A stretch of DNA of 7,647 nt from Planctomycetota bacterium (GTDB lineage: Bacteria; Planctomycetota; UBA1135; GCA-002686595): positions 1 to 7,647 of the forward strand of contig JAKVCE010000097.1 in the NCBI GenBank assembly GCA_022447405.1, written 5' to 3'. Below are positions 1-5,733 of the stretch, in pieces. The notes beneath the pieces are model-generated. The model was not told the DNA's origin, did not search any database, and saw nothing but the letters and a program-made list of their open reading frames with translations. The first letter of the stretch is position 1. The number at the start of each line of letters is the position of its first letter. Position numbers and translations under genes: made by a program.

Positions 1-1034
1 GGCCGCGAGCGGCTTGAGTCCGCGATCCAGTCAGTCGCCGTCGCCGCGTAGAAGGTGAGCGCTGGCGAGAAGGGGTCCTCCGCGAGGCCTTCGAGGGCGT
101 GCCGCAGCGCGAGGCTGTGCCGGTCCTGCTTACTCATGCTCTGGATCTCTCGCGGAACCTCCTCCTCCGGGACCCGACCCGGGATCAAGAGCTCGAGCTC
201 AGTGAGACGCGCGGCCGCCTCCTCCACCGCCGCGTCTCGCGCTGCTAGCTCTGCGGCGAGCGCGCTCCGCAGCCGCGAGCCCGACAGGCTGGCCGCCATG
301 CGTGCAACCTTGTCCTCCGTAGGGTCGAGCTGAGCCCTGAGGAGCTCTAGCCTCGCCTCTCTTTGCGGTGTGCGCGCGGCGGCGATCAAGGCATCGATCG
401 CGCCCTCACCGACAGGCTCACCAGCAAAGTCGCTCGCCTCCAAGAGGTCCATATCCGAGTTCAAGCTGCGCAAGAGCGCTGCTGAGCGATCGACTCGTCG
501 CGCGATGTCGGCGGCCTCTTCGTCCGTGAGCGAGACGAAGCCGGTCTGGCTCGCTAAGAGGATGGCCAAGCCACCCCTGACCTCGGTGAGCTCACGCTCG
601 ATCCCTCGCAGCGCGCTGCGTCGCACCCCGAAGGCCGGATCTAGCAAGCAAACCGCGAGCGCGCGCGCCCGCTCATCTCCCACCGCCAACTCCGTCGATG
701 CCCTCGGCGCGAGCTCCTCAACCCGCGCGAGCTGCTCGGCGAAGGTGCCCGTCGCGCTGTCTGCGACGAGGCCCATGCAGCCGCGCTCGCGGAGCTTCTT
801 CCCCGCGAGGGAGAGCCGCAGATCGCAAGCGGCCTCGATCCCGAAGAGGTCTCCCGCGAGCTGTCGCTCATGAGCTGTCTTGGGTCGTGCGAGGACCTTG
901 CTGATGTCGTGGGCGCTCCCGCGCCCAGCGAGGGCAGGCCGTCCGTCGGGAGCCTTATGGAGCTCATCCTGAGCCGATGTGGCCCCAGCAATGAGCAGCA
1001 GGAGCGCAGCAGCGGCGCTAAGCGAAGGGGCCAC
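1..1034 (-). CDS. secreted helical protein of unknown function, partial (C-terminus outside window)
   Basis: I do not recognise this family. The frame is open from a GTG at 1034 to the left edge, giving 344 residues without a stop. The start is well supported: AGGAGG lies 6 nt upstream. The first ~21 residues form a signal peptide (hydrophobic run A7-A16, likely cleavage after A21 in TSA|QDE), with no lipobox cysteine, so the protein should be exported to the periplasm or beyond. The mature part is rich in Ala, Leu, Arg and Glu and almost entirely helical. Residues ~222-285 look like coiled coil, and residues ~305-340 (LRHALEGLAEDP, then ALTFYAATATDW) resemble a TPR-like helical pair. It overlaps the 3' end of the upstream HhH gene by 17 nt, which suggests translational coupling. 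The opposite strand also carries long open frames here, but they lack comparable start signals and give Ser/Arg/Ala-rich nonsense. Function is unknown; the gene call itself is fairly secure. Confidence 0.78.
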   Translation of the reverse strand, partial: MAPSLSAAAALLLLIAGATSAQDELHKAPDGRPALAGRGSAHDISKVLARPKTAHERQLAGDLFGIEAACDLRLSLAGKKLRERGCMGLVADSATGTFAEQLARVEELAPRASTELAVGDERARALAVCLLDPAFGVRRSALRGIERELTEVRGGLAILLASQTGFVSLTDEEAADIARRVDRSAALLRSLNSDMDLLEASDFAGEPVGEGAIDALIAAARTPQREARLELLRAQLDPTEDKVARMAASLSGSRLRSALAAELAARDAAVEEAAARLTELELLIPGRVPEEEVPREIQSMSKQDRHSLALRHALEGLAEDPFSPALTFYAATATDWIADSSRSR

Positions 1035-1899
1035 CAGCCCCCTCCTGATCCCCTGCGTCAGCGCGGGGATCTTGAGGGAGGCTGCTCTCAGGCGACGCAG
1101 GTGAGAAGCGCTCTTCACTGCTCTCAGTCTTCGCAGTGAGCTCTTTCAAAACGCGCATAGCGTCAGCGAGCTCATCAGGTTCGCTCGCTAGCTGCTCGGC
1201 CGGAGCGCTCGGCTGCGGTGGCGCTGTCGCCACTCCCCCGCCGGTCTCCAGCGCTCTCTTCGCGAGGAAGTTGACCCGGCAAGCCTCGCTGTACGTCCGA
1301 CCCGTCGCCCTTGAGAGCACCAGGGGCTCCACCTCCACGAGGGAGGTGAGGGTGGCGTAGCCAGCGGCTCGCAGGGCGTCTCTGAGCGGCTGATCTACCC
1401 CCTCCAAGATGTCGGTCGTGTCCTCCGCGGCGGTGGGCTCGGCCGGCGCGGGAGCAGGTGCGCCCGCCGCGCTCTCGGCGGCGGCCTCCTCCTCATCCCA
1501 GCGCTCCATCACGGGGGCGAGGATCGCCGCGATGTCGGGCTTCTTCTGCATGTCGTCGCCGCTATCACACACCGCCTGAGGCTCTGCCGCGGTGACCGCC
1601 GGCGCCGTCTTCACGCCGCCATCGCCTTGAGTCTGCGCGATGGGAGGCTCGCTGGAAGCGCTCCCGGGGTACATCCGCTCCTCTCGGTCGAGTCCCTCGG
1701 TGTGCATCCTCATAGCGAGCATGCGGGCCTCGCGGTGGAAGCGCCTAGCCTGCGCCATAGAGAGCCCGAGGACATCGGCGGTCGTCTCCACAGAGCAGCC
1801 GAGCACATCATCGATCGAGTTGAGCTCCGACTCTCGCAGGCGCTTGAGAGACGCGGGGCCGTCTGCGTGCAAGGTGCATAGGAGTGCCAAGGTGTCCAT
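1018..1899 (-). CDS. protein with two helix-hairpin-helix-like segments, next to ParA
   Basis: This is a cytoplasmic protein of 293 residues with no signal peptide or membrane segment. Residues ~12-66 (SLKRLRESELNSIDDVLG, then VLGLSMAQARRFHREA) and ~163-217 (ILEGVDQPLRDALRAAGY, then LSRATGRTYSEACRVNFLAKRA) each look like a helix-hairpin-helix unit of the kind that reads 'loops to helix, GV/GL, helix'. Such units often bind DNA or protein. Between them is a disordered linker rich in Ala, Pro and Glu (~75-160), and a similar tail follows (~222-293). The ATG at 1899 was chosen because it begins 4 nt after the ParA stop and has GGAG 9 nt upstream. The frame stays open further upstream (to 1998), but that would only read through the ParA 3' end. 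Immediate linkage to ParA suggests a partner, adaptor or regulator of that ATPase (inference). The HhH call rests on pattern only. Confidence 0.75.
   Translation of the reverse strand: MDTLALLCTLHADGPASLKRLRESELNSIDDVLGCSVETTADVLGLSMAQARRFHREARMLAMRMHTEGLDREERMYPGSASSEPPIAQTQGDGGVKTAPAVTAAEPQAVCDSGDDMQKKPDIAAILAPVMERWDEEEAAAESAAGAPAPAPAEPTAAEDTTDILEGVDQPLRDALRAAGYATLTSLVEVEPLVLSRATGRTYSEACRVNFLAKRALETGGGVATAPPQPSAPAEQLASEPDELADAMRVLKELTAKTESSEERFSPASPESSLPQDPRADAGDQEGAGGPFA
1041..1046 (-). promoter_or_regulatory. Shine-Dalgarno AGGAGG for the secreted helical protein
   Basis: A perfect AGGAGG sits 6 nt before the GTG at 1034-1032, inside the coding sequence of the upstream HhH gene. It decides the GTG start and places the predicted signal peptide exactly at the N-terminus. 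Confidence 0.8.
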
Positions 1900-1903
1900 G
1901 AGT

Positions 1904-2707
1904 TCAGTCTCCGGGGAGTGGGGTCGGGACGCTCTGCGTGAGCTCGCTGGGGTCTGCTGGCTCCATGAGGCACTCCGTCGCGAGGGCGTCGAAGTCACCG
2001 GTGGCGCGAGATCTCTTGTCTAGGACTTGTACGGGGACGCCGCAGGCCGCCGCCTCTCGGAGGCGGACGCTGGTCCTGATCACGCTCTCGAAGAGGACCG
2101 GACCAAACCTCGAGTGGAGAGCGAAGAGGAGGTCTCGCGCGAAGCGTGTGCGTCGGTCAAAGAGCGTCGCGAGGACCCTCATCTCAAAGCGTGAGTCATC
2201 TCGAGCGCGGATCTCCTCAAAGATGGAGAGGGCCTTGACCGCGCCCTGCAAGGCGAATGCGCCGGTCTCTACGACCAAGATCGCCGTGTCCGAGGCGCGC
2301 AGCGCGTTGATCGTCAGGACCCCGTCGGCGCGCGGGGGGCAGTCGAGGAGCACGAAGTCGTAGCGCTCGCTCAGACCACGGAGGGCGAAGCTCAGCGCTT
2401 GCTCAGGGCGGAGGGTGTGCTCTGCCCGCTCCTCGAACTCCGCCAAGCGGAGGTCTGCGGGGATGAGGTCGATCCCTCCGGGCCCCGGTGTGATCACGCT
2501 CTGGATGTCGCAGGTGCCCGCGAGCACCTCGAGGGAGGTCGGGTCCTCGCCTGGGTCACAGCCGAGCCCCATGGTCGCGTGACCCTGCGGGTCCAGGTCT
2601 ACGAGGAGCACACGACTGCCTCGCGCTGCCAAAGCACCGGCGAGGTTTACGGCGGCTGTGGTCTTACCACAGCCTCCCTTCTGGTTGACGAAGGAGAAGA
2701 CCTGCAT
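1904..2707 (-). CDS. ParA/Soj-like partitioning ATPase
   Basis: This is a ParA-family ATPase of 267 residues, the usual length for chromosomal Soj-type proteins without an N-terminal DNA-binding domain. Such ATPases dimerise on ATP and bind DNA nonspecifically to position cargo. Visible motifs: deviant Walker A KGGCGKTT at residues 10-17 with the signature Lys10; Walker A' DLDPQ at 37-41; Walker B FVLLDCPP with Asp122; and near the C-terminus IRTSVRLREA...GVPV, matching the Soj 'PRNVRLSEAPS.G.PV' region. The ATG at 2707 is preferred because family members begin a few residues before the Walker A strand. The frame is open to a TTG at 2746, which would add 13 unconserved residues. No good Shine-Dalgarno sequence precedes 2707. 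It follows the FlhG-like gene by about 60 nt and is followed 4 nt later by the HhH gene. No ParB gene and no convincing parS site are visible, so it may be an orphan ParA that positions something other than the chromosome origin. Confidence 0.92.
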   Translation of the reverse strand: MQVFSFVNQKGGCGKTTAAVNLAGALAARGSRVLLVDLDPQGHATMGLGCDPGEDPTSLEVLAGTCDIQSVITPGPGGIDLIPADLRLAEFEERAEHTLRPEQALSFALRGLSERYDFVLLDCPPRADGVLTINALRASDTAILVVETGAFALQGAVKALSIFEEIRARDDSRFEMRVLATLFDRRTRFARDLLFALHSRFGPVLFESVIRTSVRLREAAACGVPVQVLDKRSRATGDFDALATECLMEPADPSELTQSVPTPLPGD

Positions 2708-2723
2708 CACGTGTTGGATGGCA

Positions 2724-2733
2724 CTCCATGGAG
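2724..2733. repeat. 10-bp perfect palindrome CTCCATGGAG upstream of ParA
   Basis: This perfect palindrome lies in the short gap between the FlhG-like stop (2767) and the ParA ATG (2707). Flanking GGC and GCC could lengthen it into a small hairpin with one bulge. It could affect ParA translation, which lacks a clear ribosome binding site, or simply be chance. Confidence 0.35.
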
Positions 2734-2766
2734 GCCACCGATTCAAGGAATTCCCGGAGGTGATCC

Positions 2767-3654
2767 TCAGCGCAGGGCCGAACGCGCGCGATCGTAGAAG
2801 TGCGCGCCGGTGTGAGCGCGGGCCAAACCGTCCCAGGAGGCTAAGGAGCGCAGGCCTGCGGCCGCAGGGGTTTCATACCCAGAGAGCGTGAGGGGCGTGC
2901 GCGCCCGCACGCTGCGCGGGACCTCTAGGTCCGCGGGCACCCAGCCCGCGAGCTCCAGATCACGACCGAGGAAGCGCTTGGACACCGCCGAGAGGCGCTG
3001 GTACGCCTCGAACGCGACTTCTCGGTCTTCAGCGCGGTTGATGACCACCCCGGCGCGGATGCCGGGGTTCACGGTCTCCGCACGCTTGAAGACGGCGTAG
3101 GCGTCGGAGAGCGCGGTCACCTCGGGGTTCGTAACGAGCAAGAAGGAGCTCGCCGCCGCGAGGTGCGCGATCACGGCATAACCGAGCCCTGCGCCGTGAT
3201 CGATGATGAGCAGGTCGTGGCTCTCCTCGAGGGAGCGCAAGGCCCCGAAGAGCTTGCCGAGCTCCCTGCGGGTGGGGTTCGCCAAGCGCGCCCGGCCGAC
3301 CCCACCTGAGAGCACCTTCACCCCAGCGGGGCCCTCAACGAGGGCTCCCTCAGGCGTTACCTCCCCGTCTAGGACTGAGCCGAAGTCATACCGGGGCGTG
3401 AGTCCGAGGAGGAGGTGTGCGTTCGCGAGCCCCGCATCGAAGTCCACCAGGCACACCCGCTCACCGGCGGCGGCGCGCATGCAGGCCAAGTTCGACGCGA
3501 TGATGCTCTTGCCGACCCCTCCCTTGCCGCTCGCGACGCACACAACCCCCGCTTTGACGAGGTTTTCCTCTTGAGCGCCAGAGAAGGGCCATCGCGAGCG
3601 AGGCGTCCGACGAAGCTTTGTGAAGTCCCACATGGAAGATCGCGAAGCCATCAT
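2767..3654 (-). CDS. FlhG/MinD-like deviant-Walker ATPase
   Basis: This is a SIMIBI-class ATPase of 295 residues, closest in pattern to FlhG/YlxH/FleN (flagellar number and placement) within the MinD/ParA family. Motifs: deviant Walker A SGKGGVGKS at residues 42-50; Walker A' DFDAG at 71-75; Walker B LLIIDHGAG around Asp152, where FlhG proteins usually have D-T-G-A-G; and VTNPEVTALSDAYAVFK (174-190), very like the FlhG signature VT.PEPTA..DAYA..K. The ATG at 3654 is chosen because GAGG sits 7 nt upstream. A GTG at 3699 in the same frame would add 15 residues but has no well-spaced ribosome site. The N-terminus shows only D-F-T-K-L-R (10-15) rather than the DQAxxLR motif by which FlhG stimulates FlhF, and no flagellar genes are nearby. 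A role in flagellar placement is therefore possible but not shown; another positioning role is equally open. No C-terminal MinD-type membrane helix is obvious. Confidence 0.87.
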   Translation of the reverse strand: MMASRSSMWDFTKLRRTPRSRWPFSGAQEENLVKAGVVCVASGKGGVGKSIIASNLACMRAAAGERVCLVDFDAGLANAHLLLGLTPRYDFGSVLDGEVTPEGALVEGPAGVKVLSGGVGRARLANPTRRELGKLFGALRSLEESHDLLIIDHGAGLGYAVIAHLAAASSFLLVTNPEVTALSDAYAVFKRAETVNPGIRAGVVINRAEDREVAFEAYQRLSAVSKRFLGRDLELAGWVPADLEVPRSVRARTPLTLSGYETPAAAGLRSLASWDGLARAHTGAHFYDRARSALR

Positions 3655-3661
3655 CCATCTG

Positions 3662-3665
3662 CCTC
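3662..3665 (-). promoter_or_regulatory. Shine-Dalgarno GAGG deciding the FlhG-like start
   Basis: GAGG lies 7 nt before the ATG at 3654-3652. The alternative GTG at 3699 has its nearest purine-rich motif about 13 nt away, so this site favours the shorter protein. Confidence 0.55.
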
Positions 3666-3718
3666 GCTCAGATTCAACGCTCTGTCGAGGCAAGTTCACC
3701 GGAGCGCTCGAACCTCAC

Positions 3719-5161
3719 TCAGTGCAGACGGATCGGATCGCCGATTCGATGCACCTTCATGACGTTCGTCGTCTTCGCGACTCCCGGCGGGACCCCTGCC
3801 ACAAATACGATCAGCTCGCCGCTCTCAGCGTAGCCGCGCTCGATCAACATCTTCGAGCCCTCCTGCAGCATGTCCTCGAGGCTCGACCAGCGCGCGACCG
3901 GGACCGGCCTCACGTTGGCAAGCGCAGTCATCCAGCGCACGGTCTTCAGGAGCGGAGAGAGCCCAAAGATGCTCGCCTCGGGGCGATAGCGTGACATCAG
4001 CCTGACCGTGTTCCCGGTCTCCGAGAAGCAGACGATCTTGTCCACGCCGAGGACGCCGGCGCACTGGACCGCGGCCATGGAGACCGCGTCCGCTGTCTCA
4101 ATCTGATCTTCCGAGTGCTCGACCTTGGGGAGGGCCTGGAAGCGCTCGCTCTCCTCCACCGCCAGGGCGATGTTGCGCATGGTCCGCACGGCCTCGACCG
4201 GGTTCTCGCCGACGGCCGTCTCAGCGGAGAGCATGATCCCGTCTGTTCGATCGAAGATCGCGTTGGCGACGTCTGTGACCTCAGCCCGCGTCGGTCGTGT
4301 CGTGGTGATCATGGACTCGAGCATCTCTGTCGCCGTGATCGTGAAGCAGCCCGCCCTGAGGCCGGCGGCGAGGAGGTCTTTCTGCACCATCGGGAGGCGC
4401 TCAAGGTCCATCTCCACGCCGAGGTCACCGCGCGCGATCATCAGGCCGTCTGCCTGCTCGAGGATCCCGTCGAGGTTCTCGACAGCGACCCGGCGCTCTA
4501 CCTTGGCGACGATCGACTGCTCCGGCGCGAGGGCCCGGATTCGGATCAGGTCTTCGCCGTTCCCGACGAAGCTCACGCCGAGGAAGTCAGCGCCCGCCTC
4601 TTTGGCGAACTCGATCCACTCGCGATCAGCGGGTGTCGGCAGCTCATATTCGATATCTGAGTCGGGCAGGTGCAGCCCCTTGCGGTCTGTCACCCGACCG
4701 CCGCGACTCACGCGCGCGCGCAGTCCACCCTCGATGTACTCCTCGACGATGAGCTCGGCGGCGCCGTCGGCGACGAGCACCCGATCTCCAGGCCTCACAG
4801 CGCCGAGCGCGCCCGCGCAGTCCAGGTAGATCTCACCCTGGCCGGCGAGCTCCCCGCCGTCTCGCAGGACATAGACCTCATCGACCTCGAGCTCGTGCGA
4901 GCCGCCCTCGAAGGAGCCCAGCCTCATCTTGGGACCGGGCAGGTCGCACAGGATCCCGACAGAGCTCTGTCTCGCCTTGGACTCAGTCCGCACCGCCGCG
5001 ATCAGCTCGCGGAGCTCTTCGCGCTTTCCGTGGCTGAAGTTGATGCGCGCGACGCTCATCCCCTGTTCGATCAACTCTCCGATCTTGTCCGCGCTCGCGG
5101 GACCTAAGGTCGCCACGATCTTTGTCTGCGGCCGCGGCTCCAGCCTCTTCTCAGGCCCCAT
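3719..5161 (-). CDS. pyk: pyruvate kinase
   Basis: Pyruvate kinase transfers phosphate from phosphoenolpyruvate to ADP in the last step of glycolysis, in the cytoplasm. With the ATG at 5161 the protein is 480 residues, the usual bacterial length. Visible parts: N-terminal TKIVATLGPAS (13-23); ARINFSHG (38-45) with the substrate-binding Arg39; CDLPGPKMRLG (72-82); B domain (~80-175); catalytic segment AKVE (219-222, Lys220) followed by ARGDLG (243-248, Asp246); ATEMLESMITTTRPTRAEV (277-295); LSAETAVGENPVEAV (311-325); and C-terminal domain with SETGNTVRLMSRYRP (380-394). The enzyme is somewhat divergent (KVE for KIE, SAETA for SGETA) but the core is intact. Lys78, in GPK, marks the class reported not to need K+ (Glu at this position in K+-dependent enzymes). 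The frame is open to an ATG at 5245, preceded by AGGAG at 7 nt, which would add 28 charged, unconserved residues. I prefer 5161 because of its near-perfect ribosome site. It lies just downstream of the selenoprotein gene. Confidence 0.96.
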   Translation of the reverse strand: MGPEKRLEPRPQTKIVATLGPASADKIGELIEQGMSVARINFSHGKREELRELIAAVRTESKARQSSVGILCDLPGPKMRLGSFEGGSHELEVDEVYVLRDGGELAGQGEIYLDCAGALGAVRPGDRVLVADGAAELIVEEYIEGGLRARVSRGGRVTDRKGLHLPDSDIEYELPTPADREWIEFAKEAGADFLGVSFVGNGEDLIRIRALAPEQSIVAKVERRVAVENLDGILEQADGLMIARGDLGVEMDLERLPMVQKDLLAAGLRAGCFTITATEMLESMITTTRPTRAEVTDVANAIFDRTDGIMLSAETAVGENPVEAVRTMRNIALAVEESERFQALPKVEHSEDQIETADAVSMAAVQCAGVLGVDKIVCFSETGNTVRLMSRYRPEASIFGLSPLLKTVRWMTALANVRPVPVARWSSLEDMLQEGSKMLIERGYAESGELIVFVAGVPPGVAKTTNVMKVHRIGDPIRLH

Positions 5162-5166
5162 GTCCG

Positions 5167-5174
5167 TCACCTCC
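5167..5174 (-). promoter_or_regulatory. strong Shine-Dalgarno GGAGGTGA for pyk
   Basis: An 8-base match to the anti-Shine-Dalgarno sequence lies 5 nt before the ATG at 5161, so the shorter pyruvate kinase start is favoured. A second, weaker site (AGGAG, 5257-5253) stands 7 nt before the in-frame ATG at 5245. Both starts could be used. Confidence 0.6.
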
Positions 5175-5227
5175 TCGTACACCCCGTCCTTGACCGACCG
5201 GATGGTGGCTTCTTCTCTCTCTCTGGT

Positions 5228-5238
5228 CCGAACTTCGG
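5228..5238. repeat. 11-nt palindrome CCGAACTTCGG in the selenoprotein-pyk junction
   Basis: A near-perfect inverted repeat (CCGAA-C-TTCGG) is flanked by repeated GGTCC/CGGTCC bases. It lies just after the in-frame ATG at 5245 and upstream of the preferred pyk start. It could be an operator or hairpin in the pyk leader, but it is short and may be chance. Confidence 0.25.
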
Positions 5239-5266
5239 TCCTCATCGCACATCTCCTGGGGGCAGC

Positions 5267-5488
5267 TCAACTCACCATGAGCTTCGGGATCTCTTGGTAG
5301 GCAGGGAACCTCCCCGTCTCCTTCTTCGAGAACACCAAGACCCCATCGACCGTGACCTCGAAGACCCCGCCCGATCCCTCTATGAGTTCCGCCTCGATCC
5401 CATCAAAGGCGCGCTTTAGCTCTGCGACCAGACCGGCCGCTTGGGGGTGATAGTTTCACTGCACACAGAATTCGATCTGGACGTTCAT
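5267..5488 (-). CDS. SelW-like (Rdx family) selenoprotein with in-frame TGA as selenocysteine
   Basis: Reading the TGA at 5458-5456 as selenocysteine gives a 73-residue protein, full length for bacterial SelT/SelW/SelH (Rdx) proteins. It starts M-N-V-Q-I-E-F-C-V-Q-U-N-Y, so the thioredoxin-like CxxC site is CxxU (Cys8, Sec11), right after the first beta strand as in SelW. The rest matches the family all the way: helix with A-G-L-V-A-E-L (18-24), then GSGGVFEVTVDG (38-49), then VFSKKETGRFP (52-62), ending at a TGA at 5269-5267. The same conserved frame continues unbroken across the TGA, so it is not a decayed end. A bacterial SECIS hairpin follows the TGA. The gene lies upstream of pyk on the same strand and is probably co-transcribed with it (21 nt to the ATG at 5245, 105 nt to 5161). 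The likely role is a thiol/selenol oxidoreductase; the substrate is unknown. GAGAG and AGGA precede the ATG but are not ideally spaced. Without Sec insertion only a 10-residue peptide is made, so standard annotation would miss this gene. Confidence 0.93.
5424..5440 (-). promoter_or_regulatory. bacterial SECIS hairpin in the selenoprotein mRNA
   Basis: Within the coding sequence, GCGGCC (5440-5435) pairs with GGUCGC (5429-5424) to form a 6-bp stem (one G-U pair) closing the loop GGUCU (5434-5430). The loop begins 21 nt after the UGA, inside the 16-37 nt spacing used in the published bacterial SECIS model. GGUCU is also the core of the E. coli fdhF SECIS loop bound by SelB. Hairpin and spacing were worked out by hand; no folding energy was computed. 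Confidence 0.85.
5456..5458 (-). other. UGA selenocysteine codon (Sec11)
   Basis: The TGA occupies exactly the second redox position of the Rdx CxxC motif (C-V-Q-U). Family members have Cys or Sec here, and homology continues downstream in the same frame. Sec insertion requires SelA, SelB, SelC and SelD elsewhere in the genome, which cannot be checked here. Confidence 0.92.
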
Positions 5489-5733
5489 TTCCTGCTCTCT
5501 GGGGCGCCTTAGGGGAAGAGATGGGGCTCGAGGGGCGCTCAGGGCGCACAAACAACGAGTTGTTAGATCTATCTTGGGATGCTTTAGCCACCCCTTCCAG
5601 CATCTCTAACAGGACTTAAACGATTCCGATCACATACTCGGAACCTCTAGAGCGCCTCTTTTCGTCCAGAAGAGATACCTTGGACACTGTCCAGAGCCCC
5701 CCTGAGGGCGCAAATCCACCTCAACTGAAGACC
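5489..5733. other. divergent intergenic region
   Basis: These 245 bp separate the leftward selenoprotein-pyk genes from the rightward metallopeptidase gene and should hold promoters for both. I see a 14-bp palindrome (5551-5564), a short palindrome CTCTAGAG (5645-5652) and a few GGGCGC copies near 5500-5547. No convincing -35/-10 pair was found on either strand and no conserved ORF is present. Confidence 0.6.
5551..5564. promoter_or_regulatory. candidate operator, palindrome AACAAC-GA-GTTGTT
   Basis: Perfect 6-bp inverted arms with a 2-bp centre lie in the AT-richer part of the divergent promoter region, 63 bp upstream of the selenoprotein start and about 170 bp from the metallopeptidase start. 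The form fits a dimeric repressor site. The regulator is unknown. Confidence 0.4.

Noticed and set aside
55..873. Plus-strand open frames 55-333 and 370-873
   Set aside because: They are antisense to the secreted helical protein, have Ser/Arg/Ala-rich compositions without motifs, and lack credible ribosome sites.
2708..2713. CACGTG, the core of a parS site, just upstream of ParA
   Set aside because: The flanks do not match the TGTTtCACGTGaaACA consensus beyond the common 6-bp core.
4115..5107. Long plus-strand open frames opposite pyk
   Set aside because: They are shadows of the conserved pyruvate kinase in high-GC sequence.
5456..5458. TGA as a genuine stop with a decayed gene downstream
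   Set aside because: The downstream frame is intact and conserved, the TGA falls exactly at the redox Cys/Sec position, and a SECIS hairpin follows.
5560..5588. Possible sigma-70 promoter TTGTTA-17-TTTAGC on the plus strand
   Set aside because: Only 4/6 and 3/6 matches to consensus, too weak to call.
5403..5603. Minus-strand 66-residue open frame overlapping the selenoprotein in another frame
   Set aside because: It has no recognisable motif. The overlapping frame encodes the full conserved Rdx protein.
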